Source of the DNA: Thalassobaculum_A sp040219215
GTDB lineage: Bacteria > Pseudomonadota > Alphaproteobacteria > Thalassobaculales > Thalassobaculaceae
Assembly: GCF_040219215.1 (NCBI RefSeq)
Contig: NZ_JAVJSX010000025.1
Span: 62,001 to 126,000 of the forward strand
Direction: 5' to 3'
Length of the DNA: 64,000 bases
Below the pieces are notes generated by a model. It was given only the letters and a program-made list of their open reading frames with translations, searched no databases and had not been told where the DNA came from. Shown piece after piece: positions 7,992-16,679 of this stretch. The first letter of the stretch is position 1. Every line of letters begins with the position of its first letter. The position numbers were made by a program, and so were the translations under genes.

Positions 7992-9272
7992 TCAATCGGG
8001 CCTACGGTCACCACGCACTGGCTCAGGGGCGCGAAGGTAGAACACCGTCGCGGCCAGCGTTGCCAGACCGAGAATTGCAAAGAACGCGGCATACCCGGCA
8101 ACCGGCGTCCCGAACCAGGTCTGAGCCGCTTCGACGATCAGCCCGCTGACGATCTGAAGGATTGCCGTGCCCCCCATCAGCACGCCGTTCAGCGTCGTGG
8201 TGCCTCGCCCGACCAGCGTCGACGGAATAAGCGCCACCCCGTGGCCCATCAGCACGACGCTGTAGGCACCCACGGTGCAGATAACGACCAACAAGGGCAC
8301 AGTAATGACGAGCGAGGTGCCAGCGAACAGGGCAAGGACGATCAGCAGTCCACCCGTTGCCGCGCTGCCGGCGACGACCACCCGGCGAAAGCCGGAAACC
8401 CTTCGCTGGATCGGTCCGTAGGCTAACGTCCCGATCACGAATGCGATCGCCAGGACCGAGAGAAGATGGCCCCCCTCGAGGCTCTCCAGATTATGAACCT
8501 CGTGCAGGTAGGGCGCGCCCCAAAGACCGATGATGGTGATGACCGATGCGTACCCCAGCGCGATCAGCGGCACCACTCGAAGGAGGCCCGGAACCCGGAA
8601 GACATCTCGCAGGCCGCGGATCGAATCTCCCAGCGTCTGTGGGCGGGCGGCGCTGTCCTCAGCCCCCGGCCGGGTGTCCCGGACGGTCACGAAGAAGATG
8701 ACGGCCATGATCGCGGTGAACGCCGACAGGACCAAGAACGTCGAACGCCAGCCGATCCAGTCCGTTGCGGCTGCCAGCGGCGAAGTTGCCAGCAGGCTGC
8801 CCAGGTTTGCTGCCGCAAAAAGAATGGTCATTGCCCTGATGAAGTCGGACGGGCTGTGCCAGCGTGACAGGATGACCAACGAACCGACCATTCCGCCGGC
8901 AAACCCCAGTCCGATCAGGAAGCGCCCGGCAACGAGCATTCCGATCGACTGCGCCACCGCGAACAGACACGACCCGATGACCGCAAAGATCAGCATCGAG
9001 GAGACCACGTGGCGGGCGCCGTAGCGGTCGAACAGCACGCCTATCGGAATCTGGAGCACTGCAAAGATGACGAAGAACGCCCCGGAGGACAGTCCGATCG
9101 CACTGGCATCCACATGCATCTCGGCCATCATCTCCGGCGCGATCACGCCGTTGGATGATCTGAAAAACTGGCTGAGAACCGCCAGGGCAATCATCACGAC
9201 CAGCATGATGTTGACCCGCGAGAGCCACATTGGTTGCGATCGCTCGTTCTCGTTGTCGGCTATGTCAGACAT
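7992..9272 (-). CDS. MFS transporter
   Basis: This is a 426-residue major facilitator with about twelve membrane segments and a central hydrophilic loop near residues 200-220. Family signatures include the loop 2-3 motif GVLFDRYGARHV and the helix 5 region AAANLGSLLATSPL. The start at 9272 (MSDIADNEN) is preferred because upstream sequence is not family-like, although the ribosome-binding site there is weak. It is transcribed in the same direction as the genes behind it but separated from them. The substrate cannot be predicted; family relatives export drugs or take up organic acids. Confidence 0.82.
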   Translation of the reverse strand: MSDIADNENERSQPMWLSRVNIMLVVMIALAVLSQFFRSSNGVIAPEMMAEMHVDASAIGLSSGAFFVIFAVLQIPIGVLFDRYGARHVVSSMLIFAVIGSCLFAVAQSIGMLVAGRFLIGLGFAGGMVGSLVILSRWHSPSDFIRAMTILFAAANLGSLLATSPLAAATDWIGWRSTFLVLSAFTAIMAVIFFVTVRDTRPGAEDSAARPQTLGDSIRGLRDVFRVPGLLRVVPLIALGYASVITIIGLWGAPYLHEVHNLESLEGGHLLSVLAIAFVIGTLAYGPIQRRVSGFRRVVVAGSAATGGLLIVLALFAGTSLVITVPLLVVICTVGAYSVVLMGHGVALIPSTLVGRGTTTLNGVLMGGTAILQIVSGLIVEAAQTWFGTPVAGYAAFFAILGLATLAATVFYLRAPEPVRGDRRPD

Positions 9273-9576
9273 TTCGCACTCGCGTGACAATCCTGTTTCC
9301 TCGACGAGCCTTCGGTGGCCAGCCGTTCCCAATCGCCGCACCCATGATTGGCCGAACGACGAACAATAGACAAATTTGAGTTAACAAATTCTGAACCTTG
9401 AGGCCGAAAGGTACCGCGTTCGCGCCACCTTCGCGACTGATCCTTAACGGTCGTGCCAGCGGCTCGGGTGGCGGCGACCGGCATTGGTCTCGGATCCGGC
9501 CTTCGTCGCACACGCGGATTGCCGGCTGCATCGCCGAGATTTCACCCTCATTCCGGAAGGGGGCTTACGCTATATT
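9273..9576. other. Divergent promoter region between MFS and DUF1131-like genes
   Basis: The 304-base gap separates two divergent genes, so it must hold both promoters. An AT-rich patch at about 9360-9395 is the most likely promoter area. No convincing operator repeat or RNA gene was seen. Confidence 0.4.
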
Positions 9577-10518
9577 ATGCGGATGCAGTGGTATCGATTG
9601 TGGACCCTCGGTCTTGCGCCTGTTGCCTATGCTGCATCCCTCTTCAGCACAGGCATCGCCGCCGCGTGCACCCTCGAGATCGGCGAGACCGGGTTGGGGG
9701 AGCTGACGACGACCACCCGGTTTGAGTCCGACGCCATTGCGCAGGCCCTGCCAGGCTGCCGCGTCACCCCGATGACCGGATGGAGCGAGGGCGATCCCGT
9801 TGACGTTCTCTTGGTGACCGATGGTCAGGCCCAGTTGGCCCTGGTGTTTCCCGACTGGACCGGCCGAATCTACTCGGTAGTCATAGACAGTCCCTCGGTC
9901 CGAAACCGGCTGGGACCGGCCATCGGAACCCGGTTCGAGCAGGCGTATGGAGGCAGCACTCCTCCAGTTTGCGTGCCCGGCACGGAGGAGGCCACCGGTC
10001 GGGTCCTCTGCCAGGCGACTCCTGAAGGTCGTTTGGTGTATGTGTTCGAAGGCCAATGGACCGGACCCGACGACACCCTCCCACCTGCACAGGAACTGGC
10101 GCGCTGGCGCATCGCGACGATCGTTTGGCGTTCGGTGCCGCTTGAGGACCCTCGCTGGGTCGACGTCGGTGGCTTCGACCCTGGCGAAGGTCCTGGACTG
10201 GCAGAACAGGTTCGGCGATCCGTCGATGACCCAGCCAGCCTATCGCAGCTCGTGATATATCCGATCGTCCTCCATCACCTCGTCGCCGAGCGTCAGGAGC
10301 AAGTCGCCATCCCCGACGCTGCCACCTTTCTAGTCGAGTACCCGCGTCGCCTGACCACAGGCTTTGTCAGCGCGGTGCGGGCGGAATCCATTCAAGCAAT
10401 CCTCATCAACGACAACGGCGCCGCCCTGGCGGGTGGACGGATCTGGATCGCTCCCGTCTGCATCACCGACAGCTGCGCCGAGCACCGCGCGGGCATCATA
10501 TCCATCAACATGTTCTAG
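9577..10518 (+). CDS. Secreted protein with DUF1131 (YfeY-like) N-terminal half
   Basis: The 313-residue protein has a signal peptide (about 8-29). Cys30 follows AAA, not a proper lipobox, so it is probably soluble in the periplasm. Residues about 31-185 resemble the DUF1131 domain of the RpoE-regulated lipoprotein YfeY: LPGCRVTPMTGWSEGDPVD, a CVPG/VLCQA cysteine pair, and YVFEGQWTGPDDTLPP. The remaining 125 residues are a separate domain ending GGRIWIAPVCITDSC, not recognised. The start ATG 9577 has AAGGGGG 13 bases upstream, which is rather far; ATG 9583 is an alternative. Function is unknown; an envelope-stress role is only suggested by the YfeY resemblance. Confidence 0.65.
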   Translation: MRMQWYRLWTLGLAPVAYAASLFSTGIAAACTLEIGETGLGELTTTTRFESDAIAQALPGCRVTPMTGWSEGDPVDVLLVTDGQAQLALVFPDWTGRIYSVVIDSPSVRNRLGPAIGTRFEQAYGGSTPPVCVPGTEEATGRVLCQATPEGRLVYVFEGQWTGPDDTLPPAQELARWRIATIVWRSVPLEDPRWVDVGGFDPGEGPGLAEQVRRSVDDPASLSQLVIYPIVLHHLVAERQEQVAIPDAATFLVEYPRRLTTGFVSAVRAESIQAILINDNGAALAGGRIWIAPVCITDSCAEHRAGIISINMF

Positions 10519-10530
10519 ACGGAAAGCGGT

Positions 10531-11919
10531 TTACGCGGCCAACTGAACGCGATTTCGACCCGAAGCCTTGGCGCGGTAAAGAGCGTCGTCTGCGCGTTTC
10601 AGAACCGTGTCAATTGCCGCATCCACATCCGGGCGAAAGGCCTCCACACCGAAACTGGCGGTGAAACGGACGGCACCTTGCTCGGTCTCCACCACGGCCC
10701 GCTCGAACGCCACCCGGATCCGCTCGGCAAGCTGCTGGGCCCCTGAGACCGGCGTGTCGGGCAGCAGGAGCACGAACTCCTCGCCGCCGAACCGAGCCGC
10801 AACATCGGCGGAGTTTCGAAGCCCGCCCTGGACGGTCGCTGCCACGCTCTGCAGAACCAGATCGCCGATGTCGTGCCCGTAGCGATCGTTGACCGCCTTG
10901 AAATGATCGACATCGATCATCACCACTGACATCGGACGACCGTGCCGAACGGCACGTTCAATCTCCTGCCGGGCTCGCATCAGAAACGCTCTGCGGTTGC
11001 TCAGGCCGGTCAGCGGGTCGGTCGTCGCCAGTTTCTCGAGTTCCTGACGAAGCCTGTGCGACTCCGTGACATCGACCATTACCCCGGTGACACCGATCAG
11101 CCGGTTGGATGCGTCCCACATCTTCGCCTTGTGCAGGATCATGCGACGGTCGCCGACACCGGCAAAGCTCATGTCATCTTCGTAGGCCTGTCGTGGCTCT
11201 TCCCCGGCGTACAGCGCCTGATCCCAACTCTCGATCGACGCCAGGATGGCGGGCGGCAGAAACTCGTCAGGCGCCCGCCCGACGACATCGTCGCGGCTGC
11301 AGCCATGCAACTCCGCATAACGCTGATTGACCATCTGGTACCGACCGTTCTCGCGGCTGCGGAAGAACACCGGGATCGGGATTGCTTCAAGGAGGTCGGC
11401 AACGAACCGCTCGGCGTTGCGCGCCTCTGTGCGCGCCGCGTCGGTGTCCTCGGCGATCCGCGCAAGATCAGTCGCCTGCGCGTCCAGGACCTCATACTGA
11501 TACAGCAGTTCCACGCGCTGCTGTTCCAGTGCTTCACTGGCTTCGATCAGTTCGGTCACGTCGGCAAAGGTGACGATCACCATGTCGTCCGCCTTCACTG
11601 CCGAGACCCGGAACACGGTCGCCAGGTCGCTGGCACGACGGTCCACCTCGAACCGTGCTGCCTCCCCGGTCTCCCATACCCCCCGGTATCGCGAGAACGC
11701 GGCCTCGTCGCCGTCAAAGAAATCCCGCAACGCCCACTGTCCGACCAGATCCCGCTGTCCCCGGCGGTCGAGAACCTCCTGAGCCCGGTCGTTCACGACA
11801 GTGAAGACCAGATCCACCAGAGCACCGTCGTCCGCCAGTTCGGGCTCCAGGATCACAATCCCGTCGAGACTGGCCACAAGCAGCGCGTCGAGAAGCGTCG
11901 ATTTCAGGTTGGACTGCAT
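10531..11919 (-). CDS. Diguanylate cyclase with PAS domains
   Basis: The 462-residue cytoplasmic protein makes the second messenger cyclic di-GMP from GTP. Two PAS-like regions (about 10-125 and 172-288), joined by a coiled coil, precede a GGDEF domain that starts at TTDPLTGLSNRRAF. The active-site motif is intact (GGEEF, 378-382), as is the metal-binding DVDHFKAVND. The product-inhibition site normally reads RxxD five residues before GGEEF. Here that position is NSAD (369-372), so feedback inhibition is probably lost. It converges on the DUF1131-like gene with 12 bases between stops. The signal sensed is unknown. Confidence 0.9.
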   Translation of the reverse strand: MQSNLKSTLLDALLVASLDGIVILEPELADDGALVDLVFTVVNDRAQEVLDRRGQRDLVGQWALRDFFDGDEAAFSRYRGVWETGEAARFEVDRRASDLATVFRVSAVKADDMVIVTFADVTELIEASEALEQQRVELLYQYEVLDAQATDLARIAEDTDAARTEARNAERFVADLLEAIPIPVFFRSRENGRYQMVNQRYAELHGCSRDDVVGRAPDEFLPPAILASIESWDQALYAGEEPRQAYEDDMSFAGVGDRRMILHKAKMWDASNRLIGVTGVMVDVTESHRLRQELEKLATTDPLTGLSNRRAFLMRARQEIERAVRHGRPMSVVMIDVDHFKAVNDRYGHDIGDLVLQSVAATVQGGLRNSADVAARFGGEEFVLLLPDTPVSGAQQLAERIRVAFERAVVETEQGAVRFTASFGVEAFRPDVDAAIDTVLKRADDALYRAKASGRNRVQLAA

Positions 11920-12030
11920 GCCTCATCTGACTGTCAGAAGGCTGGGATCACCGCAATTTCCGGCTGCGCAACGCGGTTCATTGCCCACAGTGTAGAGGCC
12001 AAGTCTTTGAATCCGGTTAACACATATCCG

Positions 12031-13188
12031 TCAGTCTTCCTCGACCCCGGCACGCCCGATCCGTACGTCGCGATGGACCGACACGCCGATCACCATCCCA
12101 AAGCCAAGCATGATGGTGAGCATCGCAGTGCCGCCGTAGCTGATCATAGGCAATGGCACGCCGACCACCGGGATCAGTCCCATCACCATGGCTACGTTGA
12201 TGAACAGGTAGAGGAAGAGGGTCGTGGTCACCCCATGCGCCACCAGTCGACCGAACTGGCTGCGCGCGCGGATGGCAATCGCGATGCCGTAGCCGACGAC
12301 CAGCACGTACAGGCCAATCAGTCCGAGCCCGCCGACCAGACCAAACTCTTCGGCCAACATGGTGAAGATGAAGTCGGTCTGCTTCTCCGGAAGGAAGTTG
12401 AGATGGCTCTGGCTGCCTTCCAGAAAACCCTTGCCGAACAGCCCGCCCGACCCCAGCGCGATCTTCGACTGAAGGATGTGGTATCCGGAACCGAGCGGAT
12501 CGCTCTCCGGATTCAGGAAGGTCAATATCCGCTGTTGCTGATAGCCACGCATGAGCTGCCAGGCGACCGGGACCGTCGCTATCGCCACGCCGATCAGGGT
12601 CAGAAACTTCCAGATCCGAACTCCGGCCAGGAAGAACATGGCACCGGCGCCCATGATGATCATCAATGCGGTCCCGAGGTCGGGCTGTCGCAGCACCAGA
12701 ACGACCGGCGTCGCGATCATCAGCAACGGCGGGATGAGGTTGACCGGGTTGCCGACCTCATCCCAGGTCAAGCCGTGAAAGTACCGGGCCAGCGCCAACA
12801 CCAGCGCGATCTTCATGAGCTCTGAGGGCTGCAGTTGAAACACACCCAGATCGATCCAGCGCTGCGCGCCCATGCCGATCTCGCCCATCACTTCGACGCC
12901 CACCAGCAGGGCCAGGACGCCGGCATAGATCAGGTAGGCGCTGCGCATCCAGAACCGTACGTCGACCATCGCCACCGACAGCATGACGATCAGCCCGACG
13001 CCGAAGCGTATTGCCTGACGAATGGCCCATGGACTGAAACTGCCGTTGGCAGCGGAGTACAGCATCGCGAAGCCGATCGAAGCGATCGTGCCCATCAGAA
13101 GCACGAGCAGCCAGTTCACGGCCGCCAGCTTCTGCCCCAGGGTCATCTCTGGCGGGTTCAGTCCCTCGAAGTGATAGCCTCCAGCCAT
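12031..13188 (-). CDS. rodA: RodA, SEDS-family peptidoglycan glycosyltransferase
   Basis: This 385-residue inner-membrane protein polymerises glycan strands for lateral wall growth together with PBP2. About ten membrane segments are visible. SEDS family marks are present: RWIDLGVFQLQPSELMKIA, the segment RQPDLGTALMI with its catalytic-region Asp, and the late YGGTAMLTIMLGFGM. It starts four bases after the mrdA stop codon and closes the mreB-mreC-mreD-mrdA-rodA operon, the standard order for rod-shaped proteobacteria. Confidence is high from motif, length and context. Confidence 0.96.
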   Translation of the reverse strand: MAGGYHFEGLNPPEMTLGQKLAAVNWLLVLLMGTIASIGFAMLYSAANGSFSPWAIRQAIRFGVGLIVMLSVAMVDVRFWMRSAYLIYAGVLALLVGVEVMGEIGMGAQRWIDLGVFQLQPSELMKIALVLALARYFHGLTWDEVGNPVNLIPPLLMIATPVVLVLRQPDLGTALMIIMGAGAMFFLAGVRIWKFLTLIGVAIATVPVAWQLMRGYQQQRILTFLNPESDPLGSGYHILQSKIALGSGGLFGKGFLEGSQSHLNFLPEKQTDFIFTMLAEEFGLVGGLGLIGLYVLVVGYGIAIAIRARSQFGRLVAHGVTTTLFLYLFINVAMVMGLIPVVGVPLPMISYGGTAMLTIMLGFGMVIGVSVHRDVRIGRAGVEED

Positions 13189-13192
13189 GTCG

Positions 13193-15193
13193 TCAGCCCT
13201 GCCGTTTCGAACCGTCAGCCGCCTCGCTCAGCGGCCCGCTCGGTCCCGGTTCCACCCGCAGCGCCTCAAGCAGAATGTCGGCCGCGATCGGCGCCGCTTT
13301 CGAAGACCCGCCCCCGCCGTGCTCGACCACCACCGCCACGGCAAAGCGCGGGGACTCAACCGGCCCGAACCCGACGAACAACGCGTGATCGCGGTCGCGC
13401 CAGGGCAAATCCTCGTTCTTGGTGATGCCCGCCGCCCGCTGCGCCATCGTGATCCGCTTGACCTGCGAGGTGCCGGTCTTTCCCCCGATTGCCGGGTCGT
13501 CCTTGCCCGAGCGGACCCGGCGAGCCGTCCCACGGTCGCCGTTCACGACAGCGTTCATCGCGTCGCGCATTGCATCAAGATCACGCGCGCTCAAGCCCAG
13601 CGACGGAAAACTCTTTCGCTGTCCGCTGGAGTCCTGCACCAACCTCGGGACCACCGCCCTGCCCCCGTTCACGATGCGCGCGGTCATGGTGACCAGTTGG
13701 AGCGGGGTGGCGAGCACGAATCCCTGTCCGATCGCGGCGATCAACGTCTCCCCCCGCTGCCACTGCTCGCCGCGGGTCGCCAGTTTCCATTCCCGGGTGG
13801 GGATCAACCCGCGCCGTTCACCGGGAAGATCCACATCCAGCATCTGACCGAGACCAAGGCGCTGGGCCATCGTTGCGATCCGATCGATACCGATCCGCTT
13901 GGCGAGTTCGTAGAAGTACACGTCGCAGCTCTGTTCGATGGCGCCGGTCATGTCCACCGAGCCGTGGCCGTGCTTCTTCCAGCAGTGAAAGCGGGTATCG
14001 CCGAGCTCGAGGTGGCCCGGGCAGAAGAACCGGGTATCGACGCTCGCCAAGTCACTCTCAAGCGCGGCCAGACCGACCAGCATCTTGAATGTCGACCCCG
14101 GCGGGTACTGCCCGGCAACCGCCTTGTTGGTCAGCGGCGAGCGCGGGTTGGACAGCAGGTTCTCCCAGTCCTTCGGGGAAAGCCCGTGGTTGAACGGGCT
14201 GGGGTCGTATCCGGGAACCGACACGAGCGCCCGCAAATCCCCCGAGTGGACGTCCATCACCACCACCGCGCCGCTCTCCGGCTCCACCCGGCGCCCATCC
14301 TTGTCGACCAGGATCGTGTCGCTGGAGTCGTCACCCCGCACTGGTGTCCCCGCGGGCGCTTGAGCCAGAGCGGCCAGTGCGCGAGGGTCGTCCAGAGGAA
14401 TGCGCTCGGCGTTTCCACGGGACAGGCGCTCCGTCACGTAGCGCTGCAAATTGATATCGATGCTCAACTTGACGTCACGGCCCGGTTCACCCTCATCGCC
14501 CGGCAGCTTGCGAATGATCCGTCCAAGCGCGTTGACTTCGACCTGGCGTTGCCCCGCCGTCCCGCGCATTTCCAGGTCGTGAACCTTCTCGATACCGCTC
14601 TTACCGATACGGAAGTCGGGCAGTTCCAAAACCGGATCGCCGGTTAGTTCGTTCTCCGAGACCGCAGCCACATAGCCCGTGCAATGAACCGCGATATCGC
14701 CGAACGGATAGCGCCGCGACCGTCCGACTTCGATACGAACCCCCGGCAGATAGGGGGCATTGACCGCCACCCGGGCGATCTCATCACGACTGAGATTCTC
14801 TAGAACGGTTACCGGAACAAAGGCGCGCTTGCGCTTGACGTCCTTGAGAACCCGCCGGACATCCCATTCCGGCACTTCGATGATCGATCCCAGCGCGGCC
14901 AGGGTCGCCGCCACATCGCCGGTCTGTTCGCGGACGATCTCGATGCGGAAGTTGTCCTGATTGTCGGCCAGTGCGACTCCGTTCACGTCCAGGATCCGAC
15001 CACGGATCGGCGGCAGGAGTTCCAGATTGAACTGGTTGTCCCGCGACAGCAGCGCGTAGCGGTCGGCCTCGACGATCTGGAGATAGTAAAGGCGGGCGCC
15101 GAGGGCGCCGATCAGGCCGAGCTTTCCCGTCGCCAGCATCAGCGCGCGACGGGTGAAGATCCTCTGGCTGTCCTGCTCACTCGCCTTCAGCAT
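13193..15193 (-). CDS. mrdA: Penicillin-binding protein 2
   Basis: This 666-residue bitopic transpeptidase cross-links peptidoglycan in the elongasome. One N-terminal membrane anchor lies at about 17-38. The dimerisation domain begins near LLPPIRGRILD. Transpeptidase motifs are SxxK at Ser367 (PPGSTFKM), SxD at Ser422 (SCDVYFYEL, matching the SxD form of PBP2) and KTG at Lys572. An extra segment of about 40 residues (about 266-303, rich in Ala, Pro and Asp) lies between YVTERL and the SGAVVVMD strand, where the enterobacterial protein has almost nothing. The gene sits between mreD and rodA with only a few bases on either side. Confidence 0.96.
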   Translation of the reverse strand: MLKASEQDSQRIFTRRALMLATGKLGLIGALGARLYYLQIVEADRYALLSRDNQFNLELLPPIRGRILDVNGVALADNQDNFRIEIVREQTGDVAATLAALGSIIEVPEWDVRRVLKDVKRKRAFVPVTVLENLSRDEIARVAVNAPYLPGVRIEVGRSRRYPFGDIAVHCTGYVAAVSENELTGDPVLELPDFRIGKSGIEKVHDLEMRGTAGQRQVEVNALGRIIRKLPGDEGEPGRDVKLSIDINLQRYVTERLSRGNAERIPLDDPRALAALAQAPAGTPVRGDDSSDTILVDKDGRRVEPESGAVVVMDVHSGDLRALVSVPGYDPSPFNHGLSPKDWENLLSNPRSPLTNKAVAGQYPPGSTFKMLVGLAALESDLASVDTRFFCPGHLELGDTRFHCWKKHGHGSVDMTGAIEQSCDVYFYELAKRIGIDRIATMAQRLGLGQMLDVDLPGERRGLIPTREWKLATRGEQWQRGETLIAAIGQGFVLATPLQLVTMTARIVNGGRAVVPRLVQDSSGQRKSFPSLGLSARDLDAMRDAMNAVVNGDRGTARRVRSGKDDPAIGGKTGTSQVKRITMAQRAAGITKNEDLPWRDRDHALFVGFGPVESPRFAVAVVVEHGGGGSSKAAPIAADILLEALRVEPGPSGPLSEAADGSKRQG

Positions 15194-15199
15194 CGCCGG

Positions 15200-15709
15200 T
15201 CACCGCACAACGTAGCGGTGCATGCGAACGAAGATCCAAGCCACAAGCGGGAACAGTGTGACCGTGACCAAGTACTGGAAGACCGCCGGTTCGGGGCCGA
15301 TCGGCTGAAGGACCAGCATCGATGCCAGCAACCAGATCAGGAATGCCGACAGCCCATGGATGACCAGAAAACCAAGCCAAGCCAGCGCAAACGGTTTGCC
15401 CAGGAACGCCCGTCGCTGCGAAAGCGCCAGGCCATGGACAACCATGAGGCTCAACGCGGTCATGCCAAGCGGGGTTGCCGCCAGGATGTCCTGCAGCACA
15501 CCCACCAGAAACAACGCGAACGGGGGCTGCAGGTCCGGTCGGAACACCGCCCAATAAAAGGCCGCCATCGCCGTGTAGGCCGGAACGACAGTGGCATAGC
15601 CAGGCACCCCGATCGGCACGACCGAGAGGACGGCCAGCAGCACGGTCAAGGCGATGGGCGTAGCATGCCGCAGCCAGAGGTCGACCCGCTGGGTGGCCGT
15701 CATCCTCAT
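15200..15709 (-). CDS. mreD: MreD, rod-shape membrane protein
   Basis: The 169-residue protein is almost entirely membrane spanning (about five helices). The family pattern of the middle region is present: FALFLVGVLQDILAATPLGMTAL, including the LQD and PLG marks. MreD links MreC and the cytoskeleton with PBP2 and RodA. The start overlaps the mreC stop by four bases (ATGA type), and mrdA begins six bases after its stop. Low sequence conservation is normal for MreD; the call rests on the pattern plus the operon. Confidence 0.93.
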   Translation of the reverse strand: MRMTATQRVDLWLRHATPIALTVLLAVLSVVPIGVPGYATVVPAYTAMAAFYWAVFRPDLQPPFALFLVGVLQDILAATPLGMTALSLMVVHGLALSQRRAFLGKPFALAWLGFLVIHGLSAFLIWLLASMLVLQPIGPEPAVFQYLVTVTLFPLVAWIFVRMHRYVVR

Positions 15710-16632
15710 TGCGGATCAGGCCTCAGCGCCGAGCCCCGGCCTGCGCGATCCTGTCCCATAAGCGAGAACGGGGGCGTCCCGGAAGCCGGCTTGACCACAC
15801 CAACCAGCCCGTAATCCACCAGCCGGACGTACTCCAGCCGGTTCCAATCGACGTAGGGCGTGATCTTGATCGTGCTTTCGACGATGGAGGTCACCACTCC
15901 GATCGGCAAGCCTGGCGGAAACACGCCGCCATGCCCGGAGGTGACGATCCGATCACCGGCCAGTACCTGGGCGTTCTGCGGCAGATAGACCAGCCGCGGC
16001 AGTCGCGTGTTGTCACCGGCCAGTACGGCTGGATCGCGTGTCCGCTCAACGATCACCGGTATCTGCGAGTTCAGGTCGGTGATCAGCAACACACGGGCGT
16101 GCCGCTGGCCGACGTCGACCACTCCACCGACCAGCCCTTCGCCGGTCACCGCGGCGAGCCCGCGGCGCACGCCATGGTCGGCACCGGCGCTGATCATGGC
16201 GCTGCGCACGAACGCCCCGCCGGCGTCGGCGATCACCCGGGCCGTAACGAACGAGGTTCCCGGCTCGGCGACGAAGTTGTTCAGCGCCCGGAGAGCCTTG
16301 TTCTCGGCTTCAAGGCGCCGGGCGACATGCTGCCATCGCTCCAGCCGCCCGTTGTCGACGCGCAGGCGTTCGTTTTCCACCCGAAGGTCGCGAAGACGGC
16401 GCATCGCGGCGACCGTGTCCGCGACGCTCGCCGCAGGGCGAGACAGGACCTCCAGCACCGGCGCGACAAGGTCTGCCACCCCGGTGCGGAACCGCTCGAC
16501 CAGCAGCACGTCGGCTTTGCCGAGCAGCATGAGGGTGAACGAACCGGCGAGCAGCAACGCAAACGCAAAACGGCTCCAAAACGACCGCACGGGCTGCGCG
16601 ACGCTGATGAAGGAGCCGGGACGCCGTGCCAT
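15706..16632 (-). CDS. mreC: MreC, rod-shape scaffold protein
   Basis: This 308-residue bitopic periplasmic protein has a membrane anchor at about 21-41. A coiled coil at about 70-110 (LRDLRVENERLRVDNGRLER) and a beta-rich C-terminal domain follow, with GLVGGVVDVG, VLLITDLNSQIPV and the GDRIVTSGHGGVFPPGLP stretch characteristic of MreC. It tethers MreB to PBP2 and RodA. The C-terminal tail after about 285 is low complexity. Gene order and overlap with mreD support the assignment. Confidence 0.95.
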   Translation of the reverse strand: MARRPGSFISVAQPVRSFWSRFAFALLLAGSFTLMLLGKADVLLVERFRTGVADLVAPVLEVLSRPAASVADTVAAMRRLRDLRVENERLRVDNGRLERWQHVARRLEAENKALRALNNFVAEPGTSFVTARVIADAGGAFVRSAMISAGADHGVRRGLAAVTGEGLVGGVVDVGQRHARVLLITDLNSQIPVIVERTRDPAVLAGDNTRLPRLVYLPQNAQVLAGDRIVTSGHGGVFPPGLPIGVVTSIVESTIKITPYVDWNRLEYVRLVDYGLVGVVKPASGTPPFSLMGQDRAGRGSALRPDPQ

Positions 16633-16679
16633 TCTCGCTGCTCAACCTCTCCGTTGGCGTTTCTCGGCCGTCCTGTGGA

